Source: Chara braunii
Taxonomy: Eukaryota > Streptophyta > Charophyceae > Charales > Characeae
DNA: 42,801 nt
Assembly: GCA_003427395.1 (NCBI GenBank)
Contig: BFEA01000527.1
Location: 54,396 to 97,196 of the forward strand
Reading direction: 5' to 3'
Shown: one piece after another, positions 1 through 10,451 of the stretch
Layout: every line of letters starts with the position of its first letter
Numbering within the stretch: position 1 is the first letter of the stretch
Made by a program: the position numbers and the translations under genes
Notes under the pieces: model-generated
Told to the model about the DNA's origin: nothing
The model's input: only the letters and a program-made list of their open reading frames with translations
Database searches by the model: none

Positions 1-206
1 GCAAAACTCCACCAGGGTTGTACTACGGTGAGTATATGTGTCCGCGGTTGCAGTTTGATACATAAAAAAAGAGCTCTAACTTAACAGCAATTGCTTGCAA
101 TGAGGCCTCTCTCTCTCCCTCTCTCTCTCTCACGAGCGCGAGCTAACACATATTAGGCATGCACACATACACAGCGCAGACAAGAAACCAGATGGTCTCC
201 ACATGC

Positions 207-210
<4 letters not shown>

Positions 211-290
<80 letters not shown>
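211..290. repeat. (CT)40 microsatellite
   Basis: Uninterrupted CT dinucleotide run of 80 bases. A shorter, interrupted CT tract lies just upstream around 108-132. Confidence 0.97.
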
Positions 291-291
<1 letters not shown>

Positions 292-951
292 GCTCTTACA
301 TGCACACACACATGGTAAGAGTCGTGAATGCGCACGTCAGAAATAAAATACGCATTTGTCACCAAAACACACACAAACTGAACTCCCTGATCAGTACCCA
401 ATGAAGAAGTCCGACACTTTTTTTTCTTTTTTTTTTTTAAACAACCCGAGCTGATGTTACCGTCATCGTCCAAGTAAACAAACTACCCGGGCTGCGCATT
501 TGTGCCCTCACGGTAGGGCAATCAATTTCGTCGTTCTTGGTTAAACCGGTCGATTATTCGGGCCCGTTGGTCGTTGAAAGGCTGGTAAAATTGCAGGCGC
601 GAGCATTTTGGGGAGTGAGGGAAGGGGGGGAGGGGAGATTATTGCAAACACACGACTGATAGTTGGGCGTGGTCAGAAAATTTTCAAAACAGTGCACGGG
701 TTTTGGGTCGAAATAACATGCGCGATGTTGCCAAATCAGTGCGGTAACTTCCGCCCAGCCGAGCTTTCCAATGCACTGGAGGGTTTACTTTAAATTTTGG
801 CGGGGGCGAAAAAGTTCGAATCCGAAAGGCGCGGGCTTGGGCGTCAATTGAAATGGCACTTGCGAACATATGTGTCTGAATATGGACGTATTCACCACCC
901 GATTCAGACACTTCTGCCCGTTTTGTCCATTGTCTGTCTGCCATGTCTCTT

Positions 952-960
<9 letters not shown>

Positions 961-996
<36 letters not shown>
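961..996. repeat. (CA)18 microsatellite
   Basis: Uninterrupted CA run, directly preceded by a short CT stretch. Confidence 0.97.
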
Positions 997-999
<3 letters not shown>

Positions 1000-3239
1000 T
1001 CATCCGAGGAAATTTTCGTATTTGTCTCTCGCATCCTAGTCCACATAAAGAAAAAAATCAGCAACAATTTTCTGCAGTGTGCTCATATGCTAAGCGTATC
1101 GGTCCCGAGGAGGACCCTCCCGACCACCTCACGCAGAATTTCGCATGACTTGTCGTGTAGAGTGTTTTTGTCACTTCGACCGAGTGAGCTAGCCGCACCT
1201 CTCGCGAGCCCCTACGACAGGATAAGGTCACGAGAGGCACAATAGACCTCCACCCGCAAGAGTTGTCACCATCCCTTAGGTGGGCGTACTCCCACCAAGC
1301 TACCAAACTACGTGCGAAGGTTTCTTGAATGCAATCACAGAGGTGACTCGGCTGAGGGTGTTTCTCGTTCACTGTAACATAAGGTGTACAAACGGTTAAC
1401 GCCTGAATCAGACCCGCGCGTGAATCGTCGTCCGAGGGGCTGATTTCTCGAACTTGATTCTACGTCATTCGACCAGGACGACCGTTTTAACCACGCGATA
1501 CCATTTCCAATAGAAACTCGCTCCTACTTGCAATATCGTCCCTAACCCCTTTTTTCGCTCGACTCGTAACTGTTCTCGAATTTGAACGCACAAACGTCAC
1601 ACACAAGACTTTGTATAAATAGGACGTCGGTTCACAGGGGTCAATCATATTGACTAGCCATATGCAAATACGTAAATAGTTACAATGATAAAGTACTATG
1701 TGGTGCCCATAAGGGTGCGATCCCATTTGAGTCGCAAGATCGCATTCGACGCTCACGTGTCGGCTGACGCGCGCGCTAAAGAGGTCAATCCTTTAGCGAG
1801 CGCAAAAGTGGACTGAACACCCTGCCATCTTCTGTACCCTGCGGTGTCCCGAGAGGGGTAGGGTAGGATGATACTAAGGGCATAAGGGAATTAAGAGCGG
1901 TGGTGACTTGTCTGGCGCACCACCAGGAGCGTGCTAATCCTTCTACTCGAAACCTTATCGTTCCACAAAAATTATTGTAAACAAGGAAATTTCGTACGTA
2001 GGAAATTGTAAAAAAAAAATGTTAATAGTCTTGTGCCTATGTAAAATTACGTGCGTGCGTTGGTCACGACAGTCGTATGCAAGGAAATGACAAAGCCACA
2101 TGTCACCCCCCTTTTTTGCGAGCGTCTGGCCCATAAGTCATTTCATGTAAGACTTCAGATGTAGTCTGCGCACGAAAACTGCTTAAGAGGGATGCGTGCA
2201 GGAGAGAAAGCATAATATCCAAGTATGTGAACTCTCGCGACTAACTGTCATGACGACGCTTCATGCGTTACCCGCAAGCACTCGACCCTCTGCATGCTTT
2301 TGCGTTGTGTACGACATTAAAGTGTTAGAGATGTATCATGAAATAAATCTCCTTCACGATATTGAACGGTTGAAGGATAAACCATTTAACCCTCACGGTG
2401 CTTTTGACCTTTAGGCAGAGCGTCATGATGGAGAACGCTTAAATGCTCAACTCATAGGGAAAAACCATTTGTGTTAAGTTGGATCATGAAATGCCTTGGA
2501 TAAAAACCTCGAATTATAGGTTCAAGACCAACATCCGACCAACTAATTCAAATATCAAGATGAACGTGCGCATTATCGTGGTTGTTGCGAAGTTTATGCA
2601 CACGCATTCTCACTTAATCATTGTGACTATGAAAGACAAATGTGGATCAATCGGTCGAACAACGAGGTTGTATGGTATCAGATGATCACTCTCACAATAA
2701 TGATGTAGCTTTTCCATGTGCATTTACACAATACACAAACAATCATTAAAGATCAATCCAAAATTTTTGATGAATACATGCCATCACACACAGTTTAAAC
2801 AACAACATCGCACGCCCTAAGGGAGTCAACTTTATCGTTTTTCGCGACTCATATCCTGCTTTATGCACACAAACCCCAACCATTTTCCACCATCCCACAT
2901 CTATGGTACTCAGTCTTAAAAAATGGTCATTTAAATATGTTTGGGTGAAAATCCCAAGAAACATGGATACCCACATGGGGTAAGGGATTAGGTTGAGATG
3001 CAAAAGCACGTAAGTTACGTCGCAAACCGACTTGTTATCAAAAGATAACAGAAGAGTTATCCTTTGTAGGATTATGCCGAACTATCGACCCTACATCACA
3101 GTACAGGCAAAAAATAACATATATTACATTTAAACCAAATGAAGGACAAACTCCATTTCATATCCTAACTTTTTTACTAACTTCTTTCTTACCTTCTTTT
3201 AATCGGTACCAACAATTATCGATAATTTTCACAACATCT

Positions 3240-3430
3240 CCCCTAAACAGGGTGGAGTGTCAAATTTCCCTGTGGCACAAAAATAATTTAACTCTCCAAA
3301 TTTCACAAAAATTTGGCAACGCTTCTCGTAGGAAAAATGTATTTTTAAAATTTCCACGAGCCAAAAAATGACTAACTCTTTCAGATTTGTAAAAAATTCG
3401 GCAACACTTCCCCTAGGAAAAGGAGACTGC
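3240..3430 (-). repeat. Two decayed units of the TGCTGCC/AAATTT tandem repeat
   Basis: On the minus strand two units (about 3,292-3,337 and 3,378-3,426) read as a short TTCC...GGAA-type hairpin, then GTGTTGCCGAATTTT or GCGTTGCCAAATTTT, then an AGTTAG phrase. They correspond to the five ~120-bp units in copy B at 31,600-32,160, but in inverted orientation. Confidence 0.65.
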
Positions 3431-3556
3431 TAAAATATAAAAGCAAAGTATTACTATACTTAGGATTAACTTCTGACACTCACTTGACAGTTACAACTAG
3501 AGATAGTCTATACGATCCTTCTCTTGAAGATAATATTGTGAGCTAACACTACCGTC

Positions 3557-3735
3557 TGCCCCCGAACATAACGCATATATGTTGTATTCGAGTTTTCTAT
3601 AAAAAACTGTTTTCGAAAAGTTATACCATTTTCTTCTAATATACGGGCACTTCGACTAGAACACAAGTATAACACATATGTGTTATATTCGAATAATACA
3701 CATATGCGTTATAATTAAATTTCGCGAAGAAAAAA
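3557..3735 (+). repeat. AT-rich palindromic module, copy 1
   Basis: A ~180-bp module of overlapping AT-rich palindromes, including the perfect 18-bp palindrome ATAACACATATGTGTTAT near 3,670-3,690, and the recurring word CGAATATAACGCAT or its complement. A clearly related copy in the same orientation lies at 5,528-5,720. Confidence 0.8.
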
Positions 3736-3811
3736 CTGTTGTATTCTAGGCTACTGGTCGGGCCGCCCAGGTCCCCGGCGGCCAGCCCGTGCAAGGACCA
3801 GGGAAGGTCCC

Positions 3812-3835
3812 AAAAAAAAAAAAAAAAAAAAAAAA
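3812..3835. repeat. Poly-A tract
   Basis: Run of 24 A preceded by CGGCGGCC/GGTCC-containing sequence. No poly-A-tailed retroposon could be identified upstream of it. Confidence 0.9.
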
Positions 3836-3928
3836 TTAAAAATTTCGAAAAAAAAACTATGTTATGAAAAAAAATAAACTGAATAATTTTTACCTTAGGG
3901 TCACATCGAAATTCTTCACAAAATTTAN

Positions 3929-3969
<41 letters not shown>
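3929..3969. repeat. (AC)n microsatellite
   Basis: AC run of about 41 bases directly after a single ambiguous base at 3,928. Confidence 0.95.
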
Positions 3970-3974
<5 letters not shown>

Positions 3975-4060
3975 ACATCACCCGCGACCTCGCGCGCACC
4001 ACCACCCACACGAACGGACTCGCCAGATGGATGAAACCCGCGGGCAGCCCGTTCCGCTCA

Positions 4061-4132
4061 CAGCACGGCCGACTCTGCGCCCGACAGCACGCCCGACTCC
4101 GCGCCCGACAGCACACCCGACTCCGAGCCCGC
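4061..4132. repeat. 24-bp GC-rich tandem repeat, three units
   Basis: Units begin at 4,061, 4,085 and 4,109, each starting CAGCACG/CAGCACA and containing CCGACTC. A longer direct repeat of the type CACATCACCCGC flanks the array at about 3,973 and 4,149. Open frames across it are by-products of the repeat. Confidence 0.9.
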
Positions 4133-5527
4133 CGTGTCCCGCTCCGCTCACATCACCCGCTACCTCGCGACGCGCTCGCACACAAACACAAAAAAAAAAA
4201 GAAAAAAAAAAGGAACCGACCGTATTTTCTTAAAAGATGCACCCCTGGGCACCTTACCCCGCAAACCGACACCCCCGCGCGCTGCCACGACACCCGTCGC
4301 AAGTCCAACCTGCGCCTTGCCGGGCCGGGCCACCCCGAGAACCTCATGCATTGTTTGCTGGGCCCGCCTACCGGTCCCACTGCATTTCCCGACAGCGGAA
4401 CACGGGATCTCGCGGGAGCATTACGCGAGACCCGCTATTCAAATAAAGAGTGTTAAGGATAACGGAAATGATTAAAGATATGGTTGAAACAGCAATTAGA
4501 GCCCAGTGCAAGCTTATTGTCTAGAGACTAGAGTTGCCCAGAGATAGATAGTCTCAACTCCACTGAGAAGAGGGCCTAGTAGATCTTCAACGCCCTAGGT
4601 CCTCCCTAGTAAGAGTAAGAGTGATTGATTAACAAGTCGACAATCTTCTCTACAAACGCTCTACTCTTCGCTTTCAGCTACCTTTTTACCCATTGGAATG
4701 CGAATGGATTTGGGGAGAGAACCACACGATCTCCCCGTGGCGATACACAGTACAAAACGATTACAAGGCAACCCGTAAATCCCTCCCGATCACGAAGCTT
4801 ACCCTCAGGAGATGAGAAAGGAACTCTTCCCTCAAGAGAGAGGACTTCCGCAATTTTGAATAGACATCCTACTCCCATATCAAACCTACCAATCATAGAG
4901 CACCGCCATGGCAGATCATCCATGAATGTTTGCCCACACCAAACTAGCGTACATCTATAACAAACTTGGAAAGGAAAGGAATAGTATCGCCACAACTCAG
5001 TTGTTGTGGGGTAGCCTCTCCCAAAAAGGGAGCGACCCTAGAGCACTCTTTGCCTAGGACTTCGAGATTGTGCACCAACCAACGGACTTTGTGCTTATAA
5101 CAAAGGACACCTTGGCTGCTGTAAACTTATGTAAACCCCTAGTTAGACCAACAACAACTCCTACCACAACCTTTCTTTGTCCATTGCCTACTGCTCCTTA
5201 GTTGCACCCCCCCGCCCCTTCCCAACCCAACTTTAGAGAAGGGTGAGGCACACAGTAACGGGATCACTCTCCTTACCAGTCTTGCCCCATTGTTCATTCC
5301 TCCTCTGCCCTTTTTCAGCCCCTGACCCCAATTTGCGGCCTCTCCTACCTTCCAATGCCGCTCAACATTCGATCTCCCCTATTGGCTTCGAGTCAAAGTG
5401 TGATTCGCTAGACACCTAGCAATCAGACATGAAGTAGGAGAAGGCCTCTCCCACCTTCCAATGCCGCACAACATCTCTATTGACTGATTCAGAAGTGGCT
5501 TACCAGGCTTACCTTCACTGCTAACGC
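4133..5527. other. Unassigned interior of the insertion
   Basis: No recognised coding or RNA gene. It holds two A-rich runs (4,189-4,211) and mostly low-complexity GC-poor sequence. A short phrase (CTCCCACCTTCCAATGCCG) occurs twice, near 5,342 and 5,448, suggesting a small internal duplication. Confidence 0.5.
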
Positions 5528-5720
5528 CTTTCCCCGAATATAACGCATACACATTATATTCGAGTTTTCCAAAAAAAAAAAAGTTTTTCAGAAAGTTAGA
5601 CCCTTTTATTCGAATACAAGGGCACTTCGAATGTAGCGCACATGTGTTCTATTCGAATAATACACATATGCGTTATAATTGAATTTCACGACGAGAAAGT
5701 TGTTGTATTCAAATAACCCT
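5528..5720 (+). repeat. AT-rich palindromic module, copy 2
   Basis: This stretch aligns by eye along its length with 3,557-3,735: CCCGAATATAACGCATA, then a poly-A/TTTT region, then AAGGGCACTTCGA, then ATTCGAATAATACACATATG, then AGTTGTTGTATTC. It is a direct copy ~1.97 kb downstream of copy 1. Confidence 0.85.
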
Positions 5721-5821
5721 CCCCCCCCCCCCACCCACACACAAGGTCAACATCTGCTCCGTTCTTGCCCTAGTAAGCGGGAAAGACCCGTGCAGGCCTA
5801 TAATCATAGATCACTGCCCCA

Positions 5822-5951
5822 ACTCTTTTTCTCTCTCTCTCTGTCTCTCTCTTTCTCTCTGCCCCCTATGCTCTTCTTCAGGCAAGAAACTGCCCTCCAA
5901 GTCACTGACACGCGCCGCAGGTCTCTCTCTCTCTTTCTGTATCTCTCTCTG

Positions 5952-6020
<69 letters not shown>
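5822..6020. repeat. Interrupted CT microsatellite
   Basis: Two CT-rich blocks (about 5,826-5,860 and 5,921-6,020) with TTTCT and GTCT interruptions. The long Ser-Leu and Arg-Glu open frames over them are microsatellite artefacts. Confidence 0.95.
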
Positions 6021-6021
<1 letters not shown>

Positions 6022-7259
6022 CGTGCGCGAAAACGCTTCTGACAACCAAGAAAGTGACGCTTATGACAAAAGTGACAACCAAGAATGTGGCGCGACCAAG
6101 AAAGTGGAAAAATAAGAAAGTCACTCACTACAGTACCATGGTCACCAAGACAAAAAAAAGGTTGTATTTGTCCATGTTTTAGCGGAATATTCATTCACAT
6201 TTTGCACATTTATTGAAGAGTGGAGCAAGGGGCCAAGTAGAGGAAAAACTGAAACTCAACCCAGAACAGGGAAAGGTATATCGCTACTTTACTTTTACCT
6301 TTTTGCCAAGTCTCTGAGGCCCCCAACCATGGTCCAAAATTGAGCCTACTCAGCCAAAACCCGACCTTTTTATGCAGACAAAGTTGGTCTCGTTTACTCG
6401 AATACAACAGAAAAATTCTCGTAAGAAATAAAAGTTGAAAAAAACATTCCATTAAAAAAAATTCTTCATATTTAAAAATTAACATTTCAATATTCGTCAA
6501 ATTCTAAAATTTTTCGTTTTATTTTATTAGTTCCCATAAAAAAATAAGTTTTCGCTTCCAACTACATCTATTTGTTGAAGATATAATGAAAGTATGAACG
6601 AGTTTAGAAAATGTATTAGTTAAAATTTCATTATACTGCAAAAAAAATCATATAATTTAGATTAGATTAACCTATGTATGATTGAAAATTATTTTATAGA
6701 ATGACATTCCAATTAAAATATTTCAGGAACTCATCCAGACTTTCATTCGATCTCTAGCACGCAATTCAAATCAGAAGGGATACCCCATTCTTGGAAGGAA
6801 AGTTTTCAAGTAAGACGTGGAATATCATTTTTTAAGATGGAATTAAAATTTAAAATTTTGTATGTAATTTTACTATAAAATGATATTTAATTCTGTGAAT
6901 TTTTTTTTGTTGCATAATGCATATGCGTTATAAGCGAATACAACGCACAGTATATGTTGTATTCGTTAACAACACATATGGGTTATGTTCGCAGAAAAAC
7001 GACAGTCCTTACCTTTAGTAAGGTCAGTCCTATCTTATCTCAAACATCCCTTATCTATAACTCCAACACTCAGCGAACATCTAAAGCGACTGACCAATTC
7101 AATTTTAAAGAATATCCCCAAAGATAAACCCAAAAGCACATACAAGTGAGCACAATAACGTCCTTCGCCAACCCCAGGTTCCTTTTCATATCACATAGCT
7201 CATTAAAATCCCTTGTTATTACCCTTTTACCCTTTCTTACCTACACATAAGATCAGACA
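6021..7259. other. AT-rich stretch including the right end of the insertion
   Basis: No gene seen. An AT-rich core (6,420-6,900) is followed at 6,915-6,992 by an inverted relative of the palindromic module, which forms the putative right terminal repeat. From about 7,000 the sequence is again compatible with copy A. Confidence 0.45.
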
Positions 7260-8550
7260 ACCCAACTTATTGGTATGACGAACATGACAATTTATATGGC
7301 TAGGCTACACCAACTTATGATGCCCTAGCTTGATAGAACAAGTAAATGTAAGGCATATGACTATGCCACACCAACTTATGGTGTGACCAACTTCTGCCTA
7401 GACGATTGACATAAGGCCTATGACCAGGCCACACGAACTTATGATGAGGTTAGAAAGCCTAAACATTCGGCAAACACAAATAACTTAGTCACATCAATTT
7501 ATAAGGTGTTTAGCCTCTGCCTTGACAAATGACGAAATATATCTTACTGAAACACACCAACTTATAGTTTGGCTAGTCAACCGAAACAATGACATATAAT
7601 GTAGAACCTGGCTACCCAACTTATGGGTAGTTAAGGTTACTTAATGGAATGCCAAAAATTTGGGGTTTTTCGCCACGTTGCTACAAGCAATGTTGTCGAA
7701 ACTTTTGCGAACAAACTATGCAGGGTCATAATACAAACATTAAAAAAAAAATCAGGCAAAAAAAAATGAAAAAATCAAACTCAAGAGCACTATAAATCCC
7801 TATTCGGAGTAGCTTTCGGAGTTCGCCAAAATTTTTTTCGAGTCTGGGTTTTTTGCTAAGTTTTTTGTTCCTGCTTCAAATACAGCGAAACTGAATACAG
7901 ATATACCCTAAAGCACATATATAACAGGTAAAAAGAAAAACTGAGAAAATAGTAAAAATTCAGGGAAATATGACAGTTTCGGTGAAAAATCACTTATTCA
8001 CCTCTCAAAGTCACCTTCATTCTCTCTTCCGGTCGATGGTCATGTCAGTCCAACTTATGGAGATTCCCAACCAAGCCTCACTTAGTATGTCTAGAAAAAT
8101 ACCCAAGTTTTATATTATTTTTCGACTGACTATCTAACTTATGAATGAGTCCAGCTTATTCAGGTTACCTTTTAATTTTATACTCAGAATTTTTTTTTTT
8201 CTTTCTGCTTTGTCTTCTACTGGCTTATATGGCTAAATCTCTCAACTTATGGCGCCTAGCCTGCCATTGATATATTGCATAAATAATTATATCATATTTT
8301 ATACTTTTGTTCGATTTATGTTAAAAGCTCATGACTTGGTCACACCAACTTATGATGTGACGAACCTCTCTGTGTGTCCCCCTCATAAAATAAACATAGA
8401 ACTGGACATACGCACTCAGAATATGCGCAACTCTGTTCAACAAAAAAAAGTAACAATGATGATTATGAGTACCCAGCTTATGGGCTCCATCCTCCCTTTA
8501 GAAACCCCAAGAAAAACATGAGACCGGACCATCTAACTTATGGAGTGTCC
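7260..8550 (-). repeat. Array of stem-variable hairpins with a conserved AACTTAT loop
   Basis: At least ten imperfect palindromes share the loop AACTTAT (variants AATTTAT, AGCTTAT) but have different complementary stems. CTAGG/CCTAG is at 7,300-7,328. CACACC/GGTGTG is at 7,367-7,385. CTACCC/GGGTAG is at 7,612-7,630. GACT/AGTC is at 8,128-8,151. GGCTA/TAGCC is at 8,231-8,261. GTCACA/TGTGAC is at 8,339-8,361. GGAC/GTCC is at 8,525-8,550. Spacing is ~60 bp in the first half and looser later. Orientation is given relative to copy B. A transcript of either strand could fold into a row of hairpins. No coding potential is seen. Confidence 0.85.
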
Positions 8551-8879
8551 CAACTTCTGAAAGTCAAGCAGGCATCCCAACATACGAAAACGGAACATAG
8601 CACCGAGCTCATGCACTCGGAATGGACTCAACCTCTGGTTGACCTTGTTAGACACAAGCAAAACAAACCTTCCTCTCGCCTTCCCCCGATTCATTTTGTC
8701 TGAATTGATACAAGTAATTTGAATTCCTCACACATACTTGATAATTTACCTTTCAAATAAAGTTCTGAAATTAACACAAATAAAAGTAATAAGTTTTCTT
8801 AGTCATACCTTCACGCACATAGTGGGTAGTATAGTTTTAAAGGATGGTATCACATACGTAAATCGATCGTATACCTGAA

Positions 8880-9150
8880 TGTTCCCTGCCTCCAGAACCC
8901 CGTCAGGGCTCCGACAGAGCTTCTACAGTCGGTGGGGCAAACCTCTCACACAGACGTATTGACATGGCTTACGGATTTCCAATCCCGCCTTCCGCCTTCC
9001 TCTCCAAACCAATCAGACTGGACTTAGAGTAAGAAGGGCAGAAGTAGAGGTCATCAATTCTCTCAGATACAAGAGGGGTGCTCTCAGACTCGCGTGAGAT
9101 GACCTTGTTGTCTTCAATTGTCTGAGGGTCCTGCAATGATGGTCAATGAC
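8880..9150 (-). repeat. Decayed promoter-proximal part of copy A
   Basis: The reverse complement matches 30,070-30,345 of copy B, including the phrase CTTCTGCCCTTCTTACTCTAA and the end phrase GGAGGCAGGGAAC/GGAGGCAAGGAA. The TATAAAA box seen in copy B is replaced here by unrelated bases, so this copy has probably lost that promoter. Confidence 0.75.
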
Positions 9151-9675
9151 GCAGCAGAGATAATCCGATTATGGCCAGAACGCAAAGCACCAACCCCCAG
9201 ATGAACCTCCGCATCGCAACAATGACCCCCTCTACCAGACCGTAACTACGCAGCCTAGAAAGGGTGTGTTTGAATAGAGCCCACTCACGTGCTTTATTCA
9301 GAATGCCAGCAAACTCAACAGCACTGGGCCAAAAGCAGCACGCATAACAATTGCTCGTAGTAGCCAAACAGAGTAGTAATGTCAAATGACAGGTCCACAA
9401 GGCGTAGTGAATCACAACAGTATGCAGTGGTGTACAACGAACTACATCGCCTTACAACAATGTGCACAACCATACGCACAACTGGATGCTCTCCGAAGGT
9501 AACAAACAAGAATACAATAAAATATGATGGCGTGTACAACGTCTCAGCGCCGCACAATAATAGATACGATGATACACAACAATGTGCATTGCCGCACTCA
9601 ACAAATGCATCAGAGTAGTTACAAAGTTCATATGGATGTCGGCCTCAACAAAAATGAGGTAGATTGGACTGAGAG
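9151..9675. other. Unassigned spacer before the Gag remnant
   Basis: No gene can be supported. The phrase ACAACAATGTGCA is repeated near 9,452 and 9,578. A minus-strand frame at 9,143-9,415 would encode a 90-residue protein with two hydrophobic stretches, but it overlaps the edge of copy A, has no recognised motif and is probably fortuitous. Confidence 0.4.
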
Positions 9676-10451
9676 TTGTCGCTATGGCATCCAGAGGGAG
9701 ACAGTCTATTTGGACAACCATCTTTGGCAGGTCCTTTCCTTGAGCCATCTATTGGGAAGGTCATCATGGAGCCAAAGGAAGCAACAGCGAAAAGGGAGGC
9801 AAAGAATAAGATCTTTGAGTTTAACGCGCCTACACAGCTTGCCACCCAACCTACAGCTTCTTCAGAGCCGGCGTCAGAGTCATTGCCAGTACAGACCGAA
9901 GATAGACCACAAACAACTGCCAGCGAGCCTACGCTGGGTCAAATGAGGGATCTATGGATATGCTCCTCGGGGCGTTCGACACTATGCAGGAAGGAGTGAG
10001 TACGCCTACGCCCGAGCAGAGGGTGGAGACATCTCACGAGGAGGAGATAGTAACTGCGATGGAGGGTATGTATAAGGGCAAAGCGTAGAGGTTGGACACA
10101 TCTGAGTACAAACCACAGGGAGTTAGAGTGCATGTGAAGCCGAGTACTCAAACATTGGAAGCAAGGTTTGAGGAGCCTATGAACATGCCCCAATGTCATG
10201 AGGCGGTCAAAGAGATTAGCGAGGCACCTTCATCGCCAGGATCTCAAAAGAAAAAGAAGAGAGGTCGAAGACCACGTGACTTATCCTGCTTCTTTTGCAA
10301 GAATGGGGAGCATTGGGCCTTGCAGTGTCCGAAATTTTTGAAAGACAAGGCAACGAGGAAAGTCACTGAGAAAGGCGGACCGGTGTTCGATAGGCAAGGT
10401 AGAGTAGTGGAGCGGTCTGTTGATGGGGGCGGAGCTCGGTTATACAGGTAA
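9676..10451 (+). pseudogene. gag: Broken Ty3/gypsy-type Gag, C-terminal part with CCHC zinc knuckle
   Basis: Gag packages retroelement RNA into cytoplasmic particles, and the CCHC knuckle binds RNA. The first part (9,676 to about 9,945) is in one frame and rich in Pro, Ser, Thr and Glu. A frameshift near 9,946 moves the reading to the frame of 10,092-10,451, which has one internal stop at 10,086. At 10,287-10,328 the residues follow C-X2-C-X4-H-X4-C exactly (CFFC...H...C), preceded by a basic KKKKRGRRPR stretch typical of nucleocapsid. The C-terminus (VVERSVDGG) ends at 10,451 with no protease or RT after it. The N-terminal capsid region is missing or unrecognisable. The style fits the lineage of the Pol remnant at 34,081-37,440, but the two cannot be shown to come from one insertion. 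Confidence 0.75.

Larger units (their letters stand above)
1..1089. other. Unassigned left-edge sequence with microsatellites
   Basis: No gene is recognisable here. The open frames on both strands over 150-470 and 780-1,150 are produced by CT and CA dinucleotide runs, which translate as Leu-Ser, Arg-Glu or Thr-His repeats, so they are not proteins. Outside the microsatellites the sequence is mixed in composition and carries no motif that I recognise. The block ends where the long repeat called copy A begins. Confidence 0.6.
3555..6995. mobile_element. Candidate TIR-bearing insertion inside copy A
   Basis: Copy B has only about 250 bp between its hairpin array and its 120-bp repeats, whereas copy A has 3.8 kb at the same place, so ~3.4 kb was inserted. 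The left end (from about 3,557) reads CGAACATAACGCATATATG. The reverse complement of the right end (to about 6,992) reads CGAACATAACCCATATGTG. These look like terminal inverted repeats of tens of bases. No transposase is visible. The inside holds a related direct module (5,528-5,720), (AC)n, poly-A, a 24-bp tandem repeat, a CT tract and AT-rich sequence. I could not find a clear target-site duplication. It may be a non-autonomous DNA transposon or two nested MITE-like units. Confidence 0.5.
1090..9150 (-). repeat. Copy A of a long non-coding repeat (candidate long LTR or LTR plus leader), interrupted
   Basis: Read on the minus strand this block follows the same order as copy B (30,070-33,893). 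Block 1,090-1,860 matches 33,893-33,060. Block 3,020-3,090 matches about 32,450-32,395; both carry the phrase CCGACTTGTTATCA or CCGACCTGTTATCA. Block 3,240-3,430 matches the repeats at 31,600-32,160, block 7,260-8,550 matches the hairpin array at 30,600-31,330, and block 8,880-9,150 matches 30,345-30,070. The match is interrupted by a ~3.4-kb insertion (3,555-6,995), and stretches such as 1,900-2,700 have diverged beyond recognition by eye. No conserved open frame is shared with copy B, so the repeat is non-coding. The conserved 1,090 edge and the promoter-like part suggest retroelement control sequence. Confidence 0.7.

Noticed and set aside
153-473. Open frames of about 80-106 residues on both strands
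   Set aside because: They consist mainly of Leu-Ser or Arg-Glu repeats from the CT microsatellite. The same applies at 943-1,245, 5,679-6,194, 20,078-20,375 and 28,801-29,388.
800-830. B-box-like GTTCGAATCC, possible tRNA or SINE
   Set aside because: The flanking bases do not form a T-arm stem and no A-box is placed correctly upstream.
2668-2680. TGGTATCAGATG as a primer-binding site
   Set aside because: It lies in the middle of the copy A repeat, with no LTR end beside it and no gag-pol after it in that orientation.
7260-8550. CRISPR-like array of regular repeats
   Set aside because: Spacing is irregular, the conserved part is only 7 bases in a palindrome, the context is eukaryotic repeats and no cas genes exist.
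9143-9415. Minus-strand 90-residue membrane protein
   Set aside because: It overlaps the edge of the non-coding long repeat, copy B has no matching frame and no motif is present.
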